A stretch of 64,000 bases of DNA. Source: Macrotis lagotis. Its lineage: Eukaryota > Chordata > Mammalia > Peramelemorphia > Peramelidae. A model generated the notes under the pieces. That model saw nothing but the letters and a program-made list of their open reading frames with translations, had not been told where the DNA came from and did not search any database. Positions within the stretch are counted from its first letter, which is position 1. Each line of letters begins with the position of its first letter. Shown piece by piece: positions 58,943 to 64,000 of this stretch. The stretch covers positions 130,299,742-130,363,741 of the forward strand of contig NC_133664.1 of the NCBI RefSeq assembly GCF_037893015.1. Direction: 5' to 3'. The position numbers and the translations under genes are program-made.

Positions 58943-59325
58943 AGGCACTATGTGTGAACCCAAGAGTTGTGGCCATATGTCAAATTTCTAATAGGTATAG
59001 ATAGATTTTAAAGACAAAGCCTATTTTGAAAGACTTAAAAACTGCATTGTCCTGGATATTGTGTCAATCTTCATCTGCCTTCTGTTGTGACTTCTTAGAA
59101 AGCAGAGAACTCTGGGTAAATGCCAGAAAAGAGGGCATTTGATTTCATCATTTAGTTAAGATAATAAAGAGGGCTACAAAGAAGTCCTACTCTTTCAGCA
59201 AAATGCAGATTCAGAATTAGGAGCCAACAAAAAAGTTCAGCTTCTGCCTTTGCAGTAATAGTTTCTTATCTCACAACAGTTAAGTGACTTAAAACAGGAT
59301 TTGATGTAAATGACTCCTCTACCAT
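58943..59325. other. AASS: intron 13 stretch, nothing recognised
   Basis: No recognised feature. Confidence 0.5.
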
Positions 59326-59329
59326 TTAT

Positions 59330-59500
59330 ATCATTCAATTTCATGGCAACCTTGTGAGCTGACTGCTATTATTGTCATCCTCATTTTACAGGTGAACAAA
59401 ATAAGGCCAAGAGCAGTTAAGTGACTTGTCCAACTGTACAACTTGTAAAAAGTCAAGAATACAAATTCAGACCTATCCACTTCACCAACTACCTATTTCA
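59330..59500 (-). mobile_element. MIR SINE, antisense
   Basis: TCATGGCAACCTTGTGAGC, CCTCATTTTACAGGTGAAC and AGTTAAGTGACTTGTCCAAC. Confidence 0.75.
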
Positions 59501-60060
59501 GATAGTCAATAGACAAGAAACCAAATGATTGCCTAAGGAAATAAGCTCTTATTTTGACCAAATTTACTGAAAACTTCTGAGAGAAATTAAAATTATATGA
59601 TTGTATTAATTAACATTATTAATTTATGTTCCGTCCTTTTCCTTCTATTTCTATGAAGACCCAATTCCTGAAAAGATTAGTTTTAGAAGAGCATAACAGT
59701 AAAATAATCTTTCCCCAGTTTCAAGCCTTTTACCTGCTAAGGGACCCTAGCTTTTGTCTATTCTGTAAACAAAAACCAGCCTCAGCTAGACTGCCTCCCA
59801 CCTCCCCCTCCACCCCACCTACCCCAGAACATATCTCCTAGTTCTTAATCTATTAGAATTTAAGGTAAAAATTCATTAAAGTTCTAATCAGAGAGGTTTG
59901 AATGGAAATGGCTTCCTTTGCCCCAGATTTCTGGAGATTGCTGAATCTCAAGATCAAATTACCTTTTCAGCAGATTTTTTAATCTACCTCTTCATTAAAT
60001 ATCTACCAATCAAGGTTGATTTTCACTTGTTAGAGAGTGTCTGTCAGAAGATACACATCT
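59501..60060. other. AASS: intron 13 stretch, nothing recognised
   Basis: No recognised feature; a proline-rich ORF at its left is accidental. Confidence 0.5.
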
Positions 60061-60068
60061 GATTTAAA

Positions 60069-60205
60069 TTTATTTATTTATTTATCTAAGGCAATGGGGT
60101 TAAGTGACCCAAGGTCACTCAGCTAGGTGTCCAAGGTCGAATTTGAACTCAGGTCCTCCAGACTCCAGGGTTTCTGCTCTATCTACTGCTCCACCTAGCT
60201 GTTTC
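60069..60205 (-). mobile_element. short SINE, antisense, TSD with one mismatch
   Basis: TACACATCTGATTTAAA (60052-60068) and TACACATTTGATTTAAA (60206-60222) flank the copy. It lies about 200 bp before exon 14. Confidence 0.93.
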
Positions 60206-60402
60206 TACACATTTGATTTAAAGAATTTCTTCTTTGGGGTTTTTGGTAACTGAGAGAAACTACTGACTATCAATTTATTGATTATTAACTAGCTTAATTA
60301 AAAATTGATTATTAATAACCTAGAAACTCTGTCTCTTATATCACTACACTTTTAAAGAAAATATTCTCTTCTGAGTTTAACAAGTTTTCATTTCATTTGT
60401 AG

Positions 60403-60524
60403 GGAACGTGCTCAGTTGCTTTCAATGGAAAAAAAGAAAAAAGTTTTGCTACTTGGAACTGGCTATGTGTCTGAGCCACTACTAGAATACCTTTCTAGAG
60501 ATGCCAGCATTGAAATAACAGTGG
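60403..60524 (+). CDS. AASS: AASS exon 14 (residues 470-511): start of SDH domain
   Basis: Acceptor TTTCATTTGTAG|GGAACG and donor ACAGTGG|GTAAAT; 122 bp, phase 2 to 1. Encodes [31 protein letters not shown]...[17 protein letters not shown] at about residues 484-495 is the first strand and glycine loop of the SDH Rossmann fold, so the dehydrogenase half starts here. The codons for EKKKK form an A7-G-A6 run absent as such from the human residues (GTRRK). Confidence 0.98.
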
Positions 60525-60567
60525 GTAAATAACCCTTCATTTTTACTTTTAGCAATTCCTTATTTGT

Positions 60568-60570
<3 letters not shown>

Positions 60571-60603
<33 letters not shown>
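60571..60603. repeat. (GT)n microsatellite
   Basis: About 16 GT units in the 203-bp intron 14. Confidence 0.97.
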
Positions 60604-60606
<3 letters not shown>

Positions 60607-60727
60607 TCCTAGAACTTTTTTCAAAAACTTTTTTGAGAAGTCACAATGAACTTTATTCTTTGACTTGCTAGGAGGGGAAGACAACTAATCAAAAGAAATA
60701 TCTTGAAATATTTTGTTCATCAAATAG

Positions 60728-60854
60728 GCTCAGATATGAAGAATCAGCTTGAGCATTTGGCCAAGAAATACAACATTAACCCCATTGTTTTGAACATTGG
60801 TCAGCAAGAGGAGAGATTGGCCAGCTTGGTAAAGAAACAGGACCTTGTGATCAG
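60728..60854 (+). CDS. AASS: AASS exon 15 (residues 511-553): SDH domain
   Basis: Acceptor TTCATCAAATAG|GCTCAG and donor GATCAG|GTTAGT; 127 bp, phase 1 to 2. Encodes [18 protein letters not shown]...[16 protein letters not shown], second and third strands of the dinucleotide fold. Middle residues vary from human (IVLNIGQQ against VSMDICKQ as I recall it), the rest is close. Confidence 0.97.
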
Positions 60855-61069
60855 GTTAGTATCTACAAAGAAATAAACTGAACAACTTGTTTTCCTATTC
60901 TCCTTATACAGTTTGGATGGAGATACAGTAGAGGTGGATTTGAAAATCTCAAACTTTCAGGATATTGTAAGGGTTTTTAGAATACTATAATTTATAAATT
61001 ATTATTTCTAGGTTTCTATTGATTACTTAATATACTCAAAATTATGGAATGAGTGGCTGAAAGGAACAT

Positions 61070-61400
61070 TAACCCATTAACAAGTATTTATCAGTCAGGC
61101 ACTGTATTGAATTTAGAAGATATGATGGAAAGGCAAAAGAAACACCTTGTCCTCAAGGAGCTTGCATTTTAATGGGGGTAGACAATATGTACATAAATAG
61201 GGATATACAAGACATATGCAAAGTGGAAGTCATTTTAGAGGAGAAGGCACTAACAACTTAAGTCATGATGAAAGGTTTTCTATAGAAAGTAGTTTCTGAG
61301 ATGAATCTTGAAGAAAGTCAGAAATTCTAAGAGGGAGAGGTAAGGAGTCAGAACACATCAGATAGCAGAGATAATTGAGTCCAGTCCTACTTATTTTACA
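61070..61400 (-). mobile_element. L2-related LINE, antisense
   Basis: CAAGTATTTATCAGTCAGGC, CCTCAAGGAGCTTGCATTTT and CTGAGATGAATCTTGAAG follow the 9461-10150 element. Confidence 0.65.
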
Positions 61401-61614
61401 ACTTAGGTACATGATTTGTACAGATTCCCATTGCTAAGATGAGAATCTGGCATTTTGAGTCTCCACCTGACCTTCTCTCCAATATATCATGTTGCTTTTA
61501 TGTACATTCCTCCTAATTAGTAAGAATTGTAGAGGGTTAACTGTGCTCATTTCTGGCTTAGAAATAAGACTTTGAGTATAATGGAGTCATGTGAGGAGCC
61601 ATCTGCTAATGCTG

Positions 61615-61865
61615 CTGCAGTTCAGTCATTTTCAGACATGCCTGACTCTTGGTGACCCAACTTGGAGTTTTTTTTTTTTGGCAAAGATACTAAAATGGTT
61701 TGTCATTTCCTTCTCATTTTACAGATGAGGAAATTGAGGCAACATAGTCAAGTGACTTACCCAGAGTCATGCACCTAGTAAATGTCTGAGGTCAGATTTG
61801 AACTCAATAAGATCAATATTCCTGACTCCAGGCTGGACACTTTAACCATTGTACCACTGCCCTCA
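61615..61865 (-). mobile_element. RTE-tailed marsupial SINE, antisense
   Basis: GTTCAGTCATTTTCAGACATG, GGCAAAGATACTAAAATGG and CACTTTAACCATTGTACCAC. Confidence 0.75.
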
Positions 61866-62285
61866 CTGCCAATAGGCTGAAACTATTTGAGGATGTTGAG
61901 GATCCTTCCTATATATATAGCTGCCACATTGATATTCAATTTTCAGTAGTTGTCTGTTGTCTCACTTTGTGTATTTAAAGCATGATTCAGTACTCTAGGT
62001 TATATATAACCCTACATTAAAATTCAAAATTCAATCCTCATTCTGTCAGTTAAAACTCTGAGATAAGACTTTATTTTCAGTCTGTTATATTGCTCTCATC
62101 CTTACATTCTCTATTCCTGACAAACTGGATGGATGTCAGTTCCCAGTATATGTAATCATAATTCCTTCTTTAGTTGCTCTTGGTTGGTTCAGTACTTTTT
62201 CTTGTCATTGTTTCTTAGAAGTTAAGATAATACTTCAGGCTTCACTCCTCCACTCCTTTCCTGATCCTCACTAGTTAACTTTCTT
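61866..62285. other. AASS: intron 15 stretch, possible L2 traces
   Basis: Decayed pyrimidine-rich text (GTTAAAACTCTGAG, CCCAGTATATGTAATC) may be a worn L2 or MIR; not delimited. Confidence 0.4.
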
Positions 62286-62289
62286 CCCT

Positions 62290-62500
62290 GGAAATCAATA
62301 AGTGCTTTACAGATGTTATTACTTCATTCAGTTCCAACATCAACCCTATGATTTAGGGTATGTTATCCTCACTTTACAGATGAATAAACTGAGTCTGAGT
62401 GAGGTTAAATAATTTGCCATATGAGTATGTGTCTGAGGAAGGATTTGAACCCACTTCTTTTGAGCACTCTTATTTACCATTTTACCTAACTGCCTAACTG
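62290..62500 (-). mobile_element. MIR SINE, antisense
   Basis: CATCAACCCTATGATTTAGGG, TTACAGATGAATAAACTGAG and GGATTTGAACCCACTTC. Confidence 0.75.
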
Positions 62501-63034
62501 CTAGATTACTTGGTATTTACTGATCTTTGTGCATATCATATCTCAGCATTATCTTCAAGGATGGTTCAGTTTTTTGTCTTTGTATTCCAGAAGTTAGCTT
62601 GCCCATATTAGACATTTAATAAAGTTTCAATTATTGAGTACTAAAGGAGAGAGAAATTGCATACTGACCCATGGAACTTGTCTGAAGGCAAATAAAAACC
62701 TTAGAGCATGGCGACAATATTAGAATCATATCTCTAAAGGAAGTACAAAGTCTGTATTTAGTAAAAGTCACCTATAGATAACTGAATTTAGAAAACTAAG
62801 TTTTTGGTAAAATGGCAGAGTGATTTTCATAGTTCCAAAATTTTTTTTTAAAGCATCCACTCTCTATTTACTTAAAACATGAATATTTGGTAAATCATTT
62901 TTATTCATAGCATTTTGTGAATCTATGCATTACATGAACAAGGTATACTTGTAATAGGGAGAATGTTGGTTTCTAAGCAAGAGTTGTTGCAATCTCATAA
63001 TCAGGTTTTTTCCCCCCTCCTTTTTCTCCTGAAG
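62501..63034. other. AASS: distal intron 15, nothing recognised
   Basis: AT-rich up to a strong polypyrimidine tract before exon 16. Confidence 0.5.
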
Positions 63035-63145
63035 CTTGCTACCATATGTATTACATCCCACTGTGGCCAAAGCATGTATTGCCAGCAAAGTGAATATGGT
63101 CACTGCCAGCTATATTACACCAGCCATCAAGGAACTAGAGAAAAG
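63035..63145 (+). CDS. AASS: AASS exon 16 (residues 553-590): SDH domain
   Basis: Acceptor TTTTCTCCTGAAG|CTTGCT, with a strong C/T tract, and donor AGAAAAG|GTAAGT; 111 bp, phase 2 to 2. Encodes [20 protein letters not shown] and then the [14 protein letters not shown] segment. The LLPYVLH and TASY motifs are characteristic of saccharopine dehydrogenase. Confidence 0.98.
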
Positions 63146-63221
63146 GTAAGTTTCCTAAGTATTCACTAAAGCCTGTGACCCCACTGAAATATTTTCATTT
63201 TATGACCCACTTTTCTTTTAG

Positions 63222-63330
63222 CGTGGATGAAGCTGGAATCACATTAATTGGAGAATTGGGATTGGATCCTGGTCTTGACCATATGTTGGCCATGGAAACA
63301 ATTGATAAAGCTAAAGAAGTAGGAGCCACG
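63222..63330 (+). CDS. AASS: AASS exon 17 (residues 590-626): SDH domain
   Basis: Acceptor CTTTTCTTTTAG|CGTGGAT and donor GCCACG|GTAAGA; 109 bp, phase 2 to 0. Encodes [20 protein letters not shown] followed by [27 protein letters not shown] is a diagnostic SDH motif. Intron 16 before it is only 76 bp. The next true exon, which in human starts with IESYISYCGG, is not found before the window ends. Confidence 0.98.
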
Positions 63331-63659
63331 GTAAGATCACTTTAAACTTCCAATACTTATTTTTAGGAAAATCTTAACTGATCTGTTTTTTTTCCATGTA
63401 AAAACTACCCCACGGTGATGATATGCTTTTCTATAAAAATATCATGTTAGATAGATTTTATGAGAATAGATTCTCATGCACAGTGGTCTGGGGTAGGTAT
63501 GTCTAATGAAACTAAACTGATACTATTCCCAGAAGAGATCTCTGGGATTTATTTCATTTAATTTTAAAATATTTAAAATGAAGCTATATGGAAATAAAAA
63601 AAGAATAAACTTGTGGCAGTGGAGTGAATGGAGAGAAGTGAATAGGATGTCTTTTTTAG

Positions 63660-63815
63660 GAATCAGGAGTAGAGTAGAAAGAGCACTGAATTAAGAATCA
63701 TTAGATCTGGATGCTCAATCTAGTTTTTCAGATCTAGCTTTAATTGAAACTTGGTAAAATCATTCTTCAATTTTCTATATTATCCTAAATTATCTATAAA
63801 ATTAGAGAAGTAGAA
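63660..63815 (+). mobile_element. MIR SINE, sense, decayed
   Basis: AGAGTAGAAAGAGCACTGAAT then AAATTAGAGAAGTAGAATAG. Confidence 0.6.
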
Positions 63816-64000
63816 TAGATGATCCATTTGAACAATTCTTTGCCCAACGGTCTCCAGATACAGTAGTCAGTTGATTGTTTTTAGGATACTGGAGGTGGTC
63901 TTTATGACTTCTCTTCATCTTCATTATAGGTTAACATGGTGATGGATCATTTAGATGAATTTTTGGAATCTATTGTTAGACTCTAAGGATAACTTAATGT

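Overview
This is vertebrate nuclear DNA, almost certainly from a marsupial. The only gene seen is the 5' two-thirds of AASS (alpha-aminoadipic semialdehyde synthase), the bifunctional mitochondrial lysine-ketoglutarate reductase / saccharopine dehydrogenase that carries out the first two steps of lysine breakdown. It is on the + strand and runs off the right edge. The marsupial call rests on the many copies of a short tRNA/MIR-like SINE (head GGGCAGCTAGGTGGC, tail TTGCCTTGCAAAAACC), on an RTE-tailed SINE, and on marsupial-type L1 fragments. The density of the short SINE suggests an Australian lineage such as a dasyurid. This is an inference from repeats and was not checked against a database.

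Layout: 1-3540 is upstream DNA with an L2 end, an L1 3' end, microsatellites and a SINE. About 3540-4270 is a CpG-rich promoter with two inverted CCAAT boxes and a non-coding first exon ending at 3979. An 11 kb intron 1 leads to exon 2, which carries the start codon. Exons 2-13 lie between 15215 and 33242 and encode the LKR half. Intron 13 is about 27 kb (33243-60402), filled mostly with old L1 copies in antisense, SINEs, microsatellites, a 265-bp near-identical direct repeat and an internally deleted Tigger element. Exons 14-17 (60403-63330) begin the SDH half with its dinucleotide-binding fold. All sixteen coding exons join in frame with GT-AG junctions and give 626 codons without a stop. 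About 300 residues of the protein lie beyond the window, judging from the 926-residue human protein.

Nearly all remaining open reading frames are microsatellite translations or decayed L1/L2 frames. No RNA gene, CRISPR array or second protein gene was found. The most unusual observations are: (1) a 31-bp piece of AASS exon 1 present, with one CpG-type change, inside a SINE about 1.1 kb upstream, where it replaces part of the normal SINE sequence; (2) two 265-bp direct repeats differing at one base, 4.46 kb apart in intron 13; (3) the largest intron falling close to the LKR/SDH domain boundary. I saw no undescribed multigene system.
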